Shown piece by piece: positions 1 through 5,395 of a stretch of 7,657 bases of DNA. The position numbers were made by a program, and so were the translations under genes. This stretch comes from a bacterium (GTDB lineage: Bacteria > B130-G9): contig JAGHCW010000107.1 in NCBI GenBank assembly GCA_021160245.1, forward strand, positions 1 to 7,657. Reading direction: 5' to 3'. Under the pieces are notes generated by a model. It was given only the letters and a program-made list of their open reading frames with translations, had not been told where the DNA came from and searched no databases. The stretch's first letter is position 1; every line of letters begins with the position of its first letter.

Positions 1-134
1 CTCGCCTCAATCGCATCCAAGACGTGAAACGCTGGGTCCCAGATGGCCGGCGTTTCGTCCAGCCAAAGCCAGATAATGTTGCCGACTGCCCAGAAGGCTA
101 TCAAAAGACCGCAGATAATATAGACTCTTCGCAT
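1..134 (-). CDS. Partial GT-C (family 39-like) membrane glycosyltransferase, N-terminus only
   Basis: An open frame runs from ATG at 134 down to the window edge, giving 44 codons with no stop; the rest of the gene lies outside. Residues 4-25 form a hydrophobic first membrane segment (start MRRVYIICGLLIAFW). It is followed by a loop reading LDETPAIWDPAFH, with Asp33 and His37. A short N-terminal TM helix followed by a Trp-Asp-x-x-x-His first loop is typical of GT-C enzymes such as ArnT and PMT-like family 39 proteins, which move sugars from polyprenyl phosphate donors on the outer face of the membrane. In that fold, acidic residues of the first loop are catalytic. The gene is transcribed divergently from the carbamoyltransferase gene. 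Its ribosome binding site is weak (AAGAG close to the start). The family call rests on only 44 residues and is an inference; another polytopic membrane protein is possible. Confidence 0.55.
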   Translation of the reverse strand, partial: MRRVYIICGLLIAFWAVGNIIWLWLDETPAIWDPAFHVLDAIEA

Positions 135-177
135 AGCTCTTATCCGGAAAGCCTGAATGAGGGATTATTCTCGATAC

Positions 178-236
178 TATATTCCGAAGAGATTAGGCCA
201 TAATAAAGGGGACTTCAATGACCCGTTCGGAATATA
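178..236. promoter_or_regulatory. 11-bp perfect inverted repeat in the divergent region
   Basis: TATATTCCGAA at 178-188 and its exact reverse complement TTCGGAATATA at 226-236 are separated by 37 bp. The arms are in step on either side of the strong ribosome binding site and start codon of a short ORF. Two half-sites in a divergent promoter region would suit a regulator that binds at two places, or an RNA stem with a large loop that would hold the ribosome binding site at 205-211. No regulator is identified, and the sequence shows only the repeat itself. Confidence 0.4.
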
Positions 237-301
237 TGATTGACCGGCCGCCTGGCATGATTCCGGTTGATATACTCGGCCATTCAAATGTATTGTTATG
301 A
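218..301 (+). CDS. Possible 27-residue small ORF or leader peptide
   Basis: ATG at 218 follows AAAGGGG (205-211) at a spacing of six bases, the best Shine-Dalgarno match in this part of the window. The frame runs 27 codons to TGA at 299-301. The peptide begins MTRSEYMIDRPPG and ends GHSNVLL. It has no clear membrane segment or known motif, and I do not recognise it. It ends about 100 bp before the carbamoyltransferase start, so it could be a translated leader, a gene remnant, or chance. The only support is the ribosome binding site and the open frame. Confidence 0.25.
   Translation: MTRSEYMIDRPPGMIPVDILGHSNVLL
267..296 (+). promoter_or_regulatory. Weak sigma-70-like promoter candidate upstream of the carbamoyltransferase gene
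   Basis: TTGATA at 267-272 (five of six to the -35 consensus) lies 18 bp before TATTGT at 291-296 (four of six to the -10 consensus). Transcription from here would leave an untranslated leader of roughly 100 bases before the GTG at 404. The match is modest and overlaps the end of the short ORF. Confidence 0.22.
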
Positions 302-403
302 CCTATCTATCAATCCGGCTTGCACAATTTCGCGGCCGGTATCTTGGGTAGCGTGTCAGGCCTTCAGTAGTTGTTTGGTGGCAAAACAGATGAGGCTTTC
401 TTC

Positions 404-2218
404 GTGAACATACTCGGTATATCTGCATACTATCACGACAGCGCGGCTGCTCTTATTGTTGATGGCGAGATAATCGCCGCGGCGCAAGAGGAGCGATTCA
501 CTAGAAAGAAGCACGATTTCAATTTTCCAATCAACGCCGCAAGATATTGTCTGGAGGAAGCGGGGCTCACGTCCGAGCAGCTCGATTATGTTGGATTCTA
601 CGACAAGCCTTTCCTGAAGTTCGAACGCATCTTGGAGACCTATCTCGCTTACGCTCCGTGCGGGATACGGTCGTTCCTTAAAGCGATGCCGCTCTGGATC
701 TCGCAAAAGCTATGGATACGGGACACGATCGGGAAGGAACTCGATTACAAGGGTGAGCTCATCTTCACCGAACACCACGAATCACATGCGGCAAGCGCCT
801 TCTTCCCATCGCCTTTTGAGGAGGCGGCCATCGTAACCATGGATGGCGTCGGCGAGTGGGGCACAACAAGCGTTGGTTTTGGCAAGGGCAACCGCATAAA
901 GCTCATCTCCGAGATAAGATTCCCCCACTCCCTCGGGCTTCTGTATTCGGCATTCACCTATTACACGGGCTTTCGGGTCAATTCCGGAGAGTATAAGATC
1001 ATGGGCCTTGCGCCCTACGGCGAGCCAAAATACGTCGATCTCATCCGCGAGCATCTAATAGACCTGAAGGATGACGGCTCGTTCAAGATGAACATGGCTT
1101 ACTTCAATTACTGCGCGGGCCTCACGATGACGAACGAGCGCTTCCATAAGCTATTCGGCGGCGCGCCTCGTAAGCCCGAATCGCCGGTCGAGCAGCGTCA
1201 CATGGACCTCGCCAGGAGTGTGCAAGTCGTAACCGAGGAGGCTATGATCAAGCTTGCCAGATACGCCAGGAAGGAGACCGGCAGCTCCAACCTATGCCTC
1301 GCCGGGGGCGTTGCGCTCAACTGCGTGGGCAATGGGAAGATTCTCGAGGAGAATATATTTGACAATATATGGATTCAGCCGGCGGCCGGCGATGCGGGAG
1401 GGGCGTTGGGCGTCGCGCTTTTTATCTGGCATCAATACTTCGACAATGCGAGGCAAGCAGACGGCGTGCATGACGTGCAGAAGGCCTCGCTGCTGGGGCC
1501 TGAATTTTCTGAGGAGCAGATTGAGGGATTTTTGAGAAAGCAGGGCGCCAACTACCAGAATGTCGGTCAGGACAAGATAGCGGCGAGGGTGGCGGAGCTT
1601 TTGGCAAATGAGAAGGTGGTCGGCTGGTTTCAGGGCCGGATGGAGTTTGGCCCCCGGGCGCTTGGGTCGCGAAGCATAATCGGCGACGCGCGGTCTATTG
1701 ACATGCAGACCATCATGAACAAGAAGATCAAGTTCAGGGAGTCATTCCGGCCTTTCGCGCCGACTGTGCTTCGAGAGGATGTTTCGGACTATTTTGAGAT
1801 GAACGTCGAGAGCCCCTACATGCTCTTAGTCGCGCCCGTCAAACGCGAACGGTGCATAAAAAGCGATGAGGCGAATAGCCTTTTTGGGATCGATAAGCTG
1901 AAGCTGAGGCGGTCGGACATCCCAGCAATCACGCATGTCGATTATTCCGCCCGTGTCCAAACTGTTGACGAGAAGGGCAATCCGAGCTATTACGAGATGA
2001 TCTCGGAGTTCAAGAAGCTGACCGGATGCCCCGTCATCATCAACACCTCCTTCAATGTTCGAGGCGAGCCTATTGTCTGTACGCCTGAAGATGCCTACAG
2101 ATGCTTCATGCGGACGAGAATGGACTACCTCGCGGTGGGGCCGTTTCTGCTCGACAAGAACGACCAACCCGACCTCAAGGAGAGCGACGATTGGAGAAAG
2201 GAGTTCCCACCGGATTGA
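404..2218 (+). CDS. NodU/CmcH/SxtI-family O-carbamoyltransferase
   Basis: This 604-residue protein is predicted to transfer a carbamoyl group from carbamoyl phosphate, via carbamoyl-adenylate, to a hydroxyl of a sugar or secondary metabolite. The N-terminal half is the Kae1-like ASKHA domain (Carbam_trans_N, about 1-345). It shows the metal-binding H-x-E-x-H motif at 124-128 (HHESH), a nucleotide-binding segment at 194-206 (SGEYKIMGLAPYG), LAGGVALN at 299-306, and QPAAGD ending at Asp330. The C-terminal carbamoyl-phosphate domain (Carbam_trans_C, about 385-590) shows WFQGRMEFGPRALG at 408-421 and NTSFNVRGEP from 547. The length is normal for the family and no key motif is missing. I chose GTG 404 because translation then begins MNILGISAYYHDSA, the family's usual N-terminus, with GAGG at 392-395 eight bases upstream. 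The frame is open back to TTG 371, which adds an atypical 11 residues. The stop overlaps the start of the SxtJ-like gene. The acceptor substrate cannot be read from sequence. Confidence 0.95.
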   Translation: MNILGISAYYHDSAAALIVDGEIIAAAQEERFTRKKHDFNFPINAARYCLEEAGLTSEQLDYVGFYDKPFLKFERILETYLAYAPCGIRSFLKAMPLWISQKLWIRDTIGKELDYKGELIFTEHHESHAASAFFPSPFEEAAIVTMDGVGEWGTTSVGFGKGNRIKLISEIRFPHSLGLLYSAFTYYTGFRVNSGEYKIMGLAPYGEPKYVDLIREHLIDLKDDGSFKMNMAYFNYCAGLTMTNERFHKLFGGAPRKPESPVEQRHMDLARSVQVVTEEAMIKLARYARKETGSSNLCLAGGVALNCVGNGKILEENIFDNIWIQPAAGDAGGALGVALFIWHQYFDNARQADGVHDVQKASLLGPEFSEEQIEGFLRKQGANYQNVGQDKIAARVAELLANEKVVGWFQGRMEFGPRALGSRSIIGDARSIDMQTIMNKKIKFRESFRPFAPTVLREDVSDYFEMNVESPYMLLVAPVKRERCIKSDEANSLFGIDKLKLRRSDIPAITHVDYSARVQTVDEKGNPSYYEMISEFKKLTGCPVIINTSFNVRGEPIVCTPEDAYRCFMRTRMDYLAVGPFLLDKNDQPDLKESDDWRKEFPPD

Positions 2219-2586
2219 GAAAGAAATCAGAGGCCGAAGAGACTAAACAGATTAGGACGCTTGCGATTGCGTTGGTCGTTCTGATTTCCGCATTCACCGC
2301 AATCAGATACGGCCTGCGAGGGATGCCGGAGGGGATACCGCTCCTTATGATCGCAGTTGGCGCCTCGGTCATCGTGCTCTTGATCTCGCTCGCAAAGCCC
2401 TCTATTCTCCGTCCGGCATTCAAGTACTGGATGATTGGCGCAAGGGCTATCGGCTGGTTCAACGCACGGCTGCTTCTTTCTGTGATGTTTTTTATCATGT
2501 TCACACCGATAGCCTTTTTGATGCGGCTTTTCGGACGGCACACGGTTGACAGGAGTTCAAGACGGATTGCGAAACCTACTGGATAG
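2215..2586 (+). CDS. SxtJ-family membrane protein, frameshifted near its C-terminus
   Basis: As written, this frame gives 123 residues with three membrane segments (about 13-32, 41-60 and 84-106). Landmarks are KPSILRPAFKYWM at 61-73, GWFNARLLL from 80, and TPIAFLMRLFG at 97-107. This is the pattern of SxtJ-like proteins found directly after NodU/SxtI carbamoyltransferases; their function is unknown. The start is taken as TTG 2215, which overlaps the upstream TGA (TTGA) and follows AAAGGAG at 2197-2203, so translation is probably coupled. The frame is open further upstream inside the carbamoyltransferase gene, but those residues do not look like protein of this family. After Asp112-Arg113 the frame becomes unfamiliar and stops at 2584-2586. 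The expected family C-terminus continues one frame back, to 2636 (see the next entry). The repaired protein would be 140 residues. Confidence 0.8.
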   Translation: MRKKSEAEETKQIRTLAIALVVLISAFTAIRYGLRGMPEGIPLLMIAVGASVIVLLISLAKPSILRPAFKYWMIGARAIGWFNARLLLSVMFFIMFTPIAFLMRLFGRHTVDRSSRRIAKPTG

Positions 2587-2636
2587 CGAGAGAAGAACCG
2601 CGGGAAGGCAGAGAGAGATACACCCGACAATACTAA
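2554..2636 (+). pseudogene. Out-of-frame C-terminal segment of the SxtJ-like protein
   Basis: Reading one frame back from codon AGG at 2551-2553 gives EFKTDCETYWIAREEP and, after a few more residues, ends RYTRQY with TAA at 2634-2636. A D-R-x-F...-(S/T)YW-(I/V)-x-R-E run ending in RQ plus an aromatic is the usual tail of SxtJ-like proteins. The reading fits if AGGAG at 2551-2555 were originally AGGGAG, that is, one G lost from a short G run. The repaired stop then lies 23 bases before the next gene's start, the spacing expected in a tight operon. A true mutation, a sequencing or assembly error, or recoding could all explain it. No classic slippery heptamer is present at the junction. Confidence 0.75.
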
Positions 2637-2659
2637 CTACAATGGATAGGGAATAGGAA

Positions 2660-2818
2660 ATGGGGAAGATAGCAATAGCGAAGGAGCTCTGGCAGTTCTT
2701 GCGCATCAGAAAGAAGTTCTGGCTTCTGCCAATCGTGATTGTCCTGCTGCTCTTGGGTATGGTAATTATTTTTGGTGAGAGCTCTGCGCTTGCTCCGTTC
2801 ATCTACACGCTATTCTAG
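2660..2818 (+). CDS. DUF5989 (SxtK-like) 52-residue membrane peptide
   Basis: ATG 2660 follows AGGGA (2648-2652) at seven bases and encodes 52 residues ending at TAG 2816-2818. The N-terminal part is amphipathic and basic (KELWQFLRIRKKFW, residues 8-21). One membrane helix covers about 22-39, and the tail reads SSALAPFIYTLF. The LW-x-F-(L/M)-R-x-RKKFWLLP core and the APFIYTLF end are the hallmarks of DUF5989, a small family encoded beside SxtI/NodU carbamoyltransferases and SxtJ proteins. As I recall, SxtK of saxitoxin clusters has the same size and position. The function is unknown. The short cytoplasmic basic helix plus single TM would suit a scaffold or anchor for the soluble carbamoyltransferase, which is an inference. 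The gene is intact despite the frameshift just upstream. Confidence 0.88.
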   Translation: MGKIAIAKELWQFLRIRKKFWLLPIVIVLLLLGMVIIFGESSALAPFIYTLF

Positions 2819-2823
2819 GCTCC

Positions 2824-2839
2824 GCCCGGGCCATCGGGC
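2824..2839 (+). terminator. Weak G+C-rich stem-loop after the DUF5989 gene
   Basis: GCCCG at 2824-2828 can pair with CGGGC at 2835-2839 around a six-base loop, starting six bases after the stop codon. No run of T follows directly, so an intrinsic terminator is doubtful. It may only mark an mRNA 3' end. Confidence 0.22.
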
Positions 2840-2906
2840 TGGGCTCATTGTTCAGTCAAGTGAGTAATAACGTATTTTTGCATCCATTTAAGAGAATACA
2901 TAGATC

Positions 2907-3446
2907 ATGCTCGCAAAAAACTCGTGGAAACCGGTCGTTAAATGGCTCGTGGTAGCTCTCGGGCTGTTCTTAGTTCTGAGGTTTATAGTTCGACCTGAGA
3001 TAACCATCCTGCTTGGGATTGGATTGTCCCCGCTTTTGTACCAGACCGGATGCGCCGTCCTGGGCGCTCTGGGTATTTGGCTTCTTTCTGTAGTTTACAA
3101 GAATAGCAAGCGGTCAAAGGACGTTCGAGAATCATGCGACAGTTTGCGCGATTCGCTAATGCGGCTTCAGGAAGAGACGCATGAGGAGCTGATCAAAGTG
3201 CAAAAGGAGATCGCGATGCTGAAGTTTGATGCACTGAAGCGAGAGGGCAAGTTCCGGTTTACTCGGGACATGCCGCTGCTTGAGGCGCTTAAGGTCCATC
3301 CCGACGTTAGCAAGCTGCTATTCACACAGGGACTGGCCTGCGTATCGTGTCCGTCCGCAGCGGCAGAGACGATTGAACGGGCCGCTCAGGCTCATGGGAT
3401 GGACGCTGAGAGCCTTCTAGCAGATTTGAACAAGCTCCTGGAGTGA
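2907..3446 (+). CDS. Membrane-anchored coiled-coil protein with C-terminal DUF1858 (CxxC) domain
   Basis: This is a 179-residue protein. Two hydrophobic segments, at about 11-29 and 33-63, would anchor it as a hairpin with both ends in the cytoplasm. Residues about 68-110 are charged and heptad-like (RDSLMRLQEETHEELIKVQKE), suggesting a coiled coil. Residues 115-179 match DUF1858, the domain associated with hybrid-cluster proteins: a ligand-like TRDMPLLEALKVHPDV start, then GLACVSCPSAAAETIERAA with Cys145 and Cys148, then HGMDAESLLADLN. The CxxC pair is thought to be redox-active or metal-binding. Two further cysteines are Cys49 (in the second TM) and Cys77. DUF1858 usually occurs as a short soluble protein, so the membrane and coiled-coil extension is noteworthy. 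ATG 2907 has only a weak AGAGA at 2891-2895. The gene lies 88 bp after the DUF5989 gene, and co-transcription is uncertain. The function is unknown. Confidence 0.82.
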   Translation: MLAKNSWKPVVKWLVVALGLFLVLRFIVRPEITILLGIGLSPLLYQTGCAVLGALGIWLLSVVYKNSKRSKDVRESCDSLRDSLMRLQEETHEELIKVQKEIAMLKFDALKREGKFRFTRDMPLLEALKVHPDVSKLLFTQGLACVSCPSAAAETIERAAQAHGMDAESLLADLNKLLE

Positions 3447-3463
3447 CGGCGTTTGCGCTAATT

Positions 3464-3483
3464 TCCACGAGCAGCACCGTGGA
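3464..3483 (+). terminator. Possible terminator after the DUF1858 gene
   Basis: TCCACG (3464-3469) and CGTGGA (3478-3483) form a perfect six-base stem with an eight-base loop, followed by the T-rich TATTTCT. It begins 18 bases after the DUF1858 stop codon. The T tract is interrupted and the stem is short, so the termination role is only plausible. Confidence 0.35.
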
Positions 3484-3496
3484 TATTTCTCAGGCG

Positions 3497-3512
3497 GGAG
3501 CATTTTAGCTCC
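3497..3512 (+). repeat. Short stem-loop GGAGC-ATTTTA-GCTCC
   Basis: GGAGC at 3497-3501 pairs perfectly with GCTCC at 3508-3512 across a six-base A+T loop. No T run follows, so it does not look like an intrinsic terminator. It may add to structure in the transcript 3' end or the next leader. Confidence 0.3.
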
Positions 3513-3531
3513 TAAATGGAATATCTCCTGA

Positions 3532-3559
3532 TTTACAAAATCCTGCTAACCAATAATAC
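3532..3559 (+). promoter_or_regulatory. Weak promoter candidate for the ABC exporter genes
   Basis: TTTACA at 3532-3537 (five of six to the -35 consensus) is followed after 16 bp by TAATAC at 3554-3559, a poor -10 match. A transcript from here would start at or within the stem-loop at 3559-3580. Position and A+T richness support a promoter in this gap; the exact boxes are uncertain. Confidence 0.25.
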
Positions 3560-3580
3560 TCTCTATTTCAAAATGGAGAG
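3559..3580 (+). promoter_or_regulatory. Nine-pair stem-loop in the leader of the first ABC gene
   Basis: CTCTCTATT (3559-3567) pairs with AATGGAGAG (3572-3580), with one G-T pair, closed by the tetraloop TCAA. The stem ends 18 bases before the ATG at 3599. The purine-rich GGAGAGG at 3575-3581 lies mostly inside the stem and too far upstream to act as the main ribosome binding site. The structure could protect the mRNA 5' end or influence translation; no T run follows, so it is not a terminator. Confidence 0.4.
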
Positions 3581-3598
3581 GTCAGGATCGGGACGGGT

Positions 3599-5395
3599 AT
3601 GAGACAAGTCTCTTTGGGGCAAGATAAGAGCTCGAAGCAGGAAAAGCGCGAGGCGCTGCGGGTCATTTTTTCCTACTTCTGGCAATATCGGCGCTACACG
3701 ATATGGGGAATCGTCGTCCTAATCATCGTTGACGCCGTGCAGCTGATAACTCCGCTGATAATTCGGAGCCTCGTCGATCGCATGGCGAGCGGGTCGATAG
3801 GATTGTCTGACATTCCGCCGTTCGCGGCGGCAGTTCTTGCCGTAGGACTCGTCATGGCTGTTTGTCGATTCCTTTGGTTCCATTTTCTAATTGTCACTTC
3901 GGAGCGGATTTCGGAGCAGATTCGCGGCAAATTCTTCAGCCATCTTCTCAAGCTTTCACAGCGGTTCTTCCAGCATAGCAAAACGGGGGACTTGATGGCT
4001 CGCATCTCGAACGATACCGAGGCAGTTAGAATGGCCTGCGGAATGGGGATTATCTTAATCGTTGACGGTGTTCTGCTTGCAGCTGCCGCAATTGCCGTGA
4101 TGGTCTATATCAACTCTGCCCTGGCGCTTTATGCGCTCATGCCGTTGCCGATTCTGACGGTCGTGGTCATCAAATTCGGGCGCATGGTCCATTCTCGCTT
4201 CAAGGCCGTCCAGGCCCGCGTCTCGGACATGACGGAGAAGATACGAGACTCGTTTTCTGGGATCAGGGTACTCAAGACGTTCGTTCAAGAGGCCGGCGAG
4301 CTCGACCGAATAAGAGATGTCAGTTGGGGCTACGTTAATGACAATATGCGGTTGATAAAGATTTGGGGCGCGTTTATTCCGCTTATATGGCTCCTATCGG
4401 GATTGTCGATGGCCATCATGTTCTACAAGGGCGGCTCGTTTGTCATCCTGGGCAAAATGACCGTTGGAGACCTATCCGCGTTCACGCTTTATCTCGAAAT
4501 GCTGACTTGGCCAATGATTGCCCTGGGATGGTTGATAAACCTACTCCAGCGCGGCACAGCCTCGATGACGCGCATCAACCAAGTAATGAACGTCGAGCCT
4601 GAGATCATCGACGTTCCAGACGCCAAAGAACTGCCGCCCGAATCGGCGCGTATAGAGTTTAAGAACCTGACATTCGCGTATTCCGATGACCTTGATCCGA
4701 CGTTGTCAAACGTAAGCTTCGATGTCTCGCCTGGCAAAACGGTTGCGATCGTCGGCCGGACTGGCGCCGGGAAAAGCACAATTGCTCGCCTGCTTCTTCG
4801 TGAATTCGATCCTCCACCGGGTTCGCTTTTCATCGATGGGACGGACGTTAGGAAGCTGAAGATGCACGATCTGCGGAGTCTATTTGGATATGTGCCACAG
4901 GATTCGTTCCTATTCTCAGAGAGCATTGCCGAGAATATCGCGTTCGGCAAAGATGAGATCGACATATCCACCATCAAGAAGTTTGCGCGCCGTTCGGCGA
5001 TTGATACCGATATCCGGGATTTCCCAAACGGATACGACACGATTGTCGGCGAACGAGGCGTAATGCTCTCCGGCGGGCAAAAACAACGTGTCGCGATTGC
5101 TAGAGCGCTTGTCAAGAATCCGCGGGTCCTGCTTCTTGATGACTGCCTCTCCGCCGTGGATACGGAGACCGAGTCGCAAATACTGAGCAATCTTAGAGAA
5201 TCGATACAGGGCATTACTACACTAATCGTCTCGCACCGTCTCTCTGCCGTGCAGCTGGCAGACGAGATCATTGTGCTTGATGAGGGACAGGTGAAACAAC
5301 GAGGCACGCATAGAGAACTGCTCAAGCAGGGCGGCATTTACGCGAAGCTTTTTGCCAAGCAGCAAATAGAGGAGAGGCTGGCGAGGGATTCATGA
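3599..5395 (+). CDS. ABC exporter half-transporter, subunit with degenerate Walker B
   Basis: This 598-residue type IV (MsbA/MdlA-like) half-transporter has six TM helices within about 33-320 and then a nucleotide-binding domain (about 350-590). Motifs are Walker A GRTGAGKST at 386-394, Q-loop Gln434, signature LSGGQ at 490-494, Walker B LLLDD with Asp514-Asp515, and H-switch His546. The usual catalytic Glu after Walker B is Asp515, so the site built on this subunit's Walker motifs should hydrolyse ATP poorly. Its normal LSGGQ would complete the active site of the partner at 5515-7620. This division matches TM287 of TM287/288 and BmrC of BmrCD. ATG 3599 has weak upstream signals (GGGA at 3590-3593 and AGGA at 3584-3587). 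The N-terminus has no signal peptide, only about 30 cytoplasmic residues. The substrate (drug, lipid or glycolipid) cannot be inferred from sequence. Confidence 0.93.
   Translation: MRQVSLGQDKSSKQEKREALRVIFSYFWQYRRYTIWGIVVLIIVDAVQLITPLIIRSLVDRMASGSIGLSDIPPFAAAVLAVGLVMAVCRFLWFHFLIVTSERISEQIRGKFFSHLLKLSQRFFQHSKTGDLMARISNDTEAVRMACGMGIILIVDGVLLAAAAIAVMVYINSALALYALMPLPILTVVVIKFGRMVHSRFKAVQARVSDMTEKIRDSFSGIRVLKTFVQEAGELDRIRDVSWGYVNDNMRLIKIWGAFIPLIWLLSGLSMAIMFYKGGSFVILGKMTVGDLSAFTLYLEMLTWPMIALGWLINLLQRGTASMTRINQVMNVEPEIIDVPDAKELPPESARIEFKNLTFAYSDDLDPTLSNVSFDVSPGKTVAIVGRTGAGKSTIARLLLREFDPPPGSLFIDGTDVRKLKMHDLRSLFGYVPQDSFLFSESIAENIAFGKDEIDISTIKKFARRSAIDTDIRDFPNGYDTIVGERGVMLSGGQKQRVAIARALVKNPRVLLLDDCLSAVDTETESQILSNLRESIQGITTLIVSHRLSAVQLADEIIVLDEGQVKQRGTHRELLKQGGIYAKLFAKQQIEERLARDS

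Larger units (their letters stand above)
135..403. other. Divergent intergenic region with candidate control elements
   Basis: This 269-bp stretch separates the leftward glycosyltransferase-like gene from the rightward carbamoyltransferase gene. It is more A+T-rich than the genes on either side. It contains an 11-bp inverted repeat, a 27-codon ORF with a strong ribosome binding site, and a weak promoter-like pair, each listed separately. No RNA gene or transposon end was recognised. Confidence 0.6.
3447..3598 (+). other. Structured intergenic region before the ABC exporter genes
   Basis: This 152-bp gap contains three short stem-loops (3464-3483, 3497-3512 and 3559-3580) and a weak promoter-like pair. 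The last two bases of the gap abut the ATG of the first ABC gene. No ORF of note is present apart from a nine-codon frame, ATG 3573 to TGA 3602, which has no ribosome binding site. Confidence 0.5.

Noticed and set aside
253-270. Sigma-54-like box (TGGCATG ... GGTTGA)
   Set aside because: The TGGCA half is present, but the spacing and the -12 half do not fit the required GG-N10-GC pattern.
356-706. Minus-strand frame of 116 codons over the carbamoyltransferase start
   Set aside because: It overlaps the conserved N-terminal domain of the carbamoyltransferase and shows no motif. It is best explained as a shadow.
2101-2214. Longer N-terminal extension of the SxtJ-like protein from ATG 2101
   Set aside because: These 38 codons lie inside the carbamoyltransferase gene and translate to an Arg/Pro/Gly-rich stretch unlike the family. 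TTG 2215 overlaps the upstream stop and has a ribosome binding site.
2545-2560. Programmed -1 frameshift site in the SxtJ-like gene
   Set aside because: No X-XXY-YYZ heptamer occurs at the junction, so a base deletion or sequencing error is the simpler explanation. The nearby AGGAG alone is not enough.
2175-2630. Minus-strand open frame of 151 codons across the SxtJ-like gene
   Set aside because: The plus strand encodes recognisable SxtJ family sequence on both sides of the frameshift. The antisense product has no family features.
404-2818. A saxitoxin biosynthesis cluster
   Set aside because: Only the carbamoyltransferase and the two small associated families are present. No polyketide synthase-like, amidinotransferase or Rieske oxygenase genes are seen, and the trio occurs outside toxin clusters.
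3573-3602. Nine-codon leader ORF overlapping the first ABC start (ATGA)
   Set aside because: The overlap is suggestive, but the ATG lies inside the 3' arm of a stem-loop, has no ribosome binding site, and the frame is too short to separate from chance.
4489-5337. Long minus-strand open frame of 282 codons opposite the first ABC gene
   Set aside because: It lies entirely antisense to the nucleotide-binding half of a well-recognised ABC transporter gene. Its product is Ser/Arg/Pro-rich with no recognisable domain, as expected of a shadow frame.
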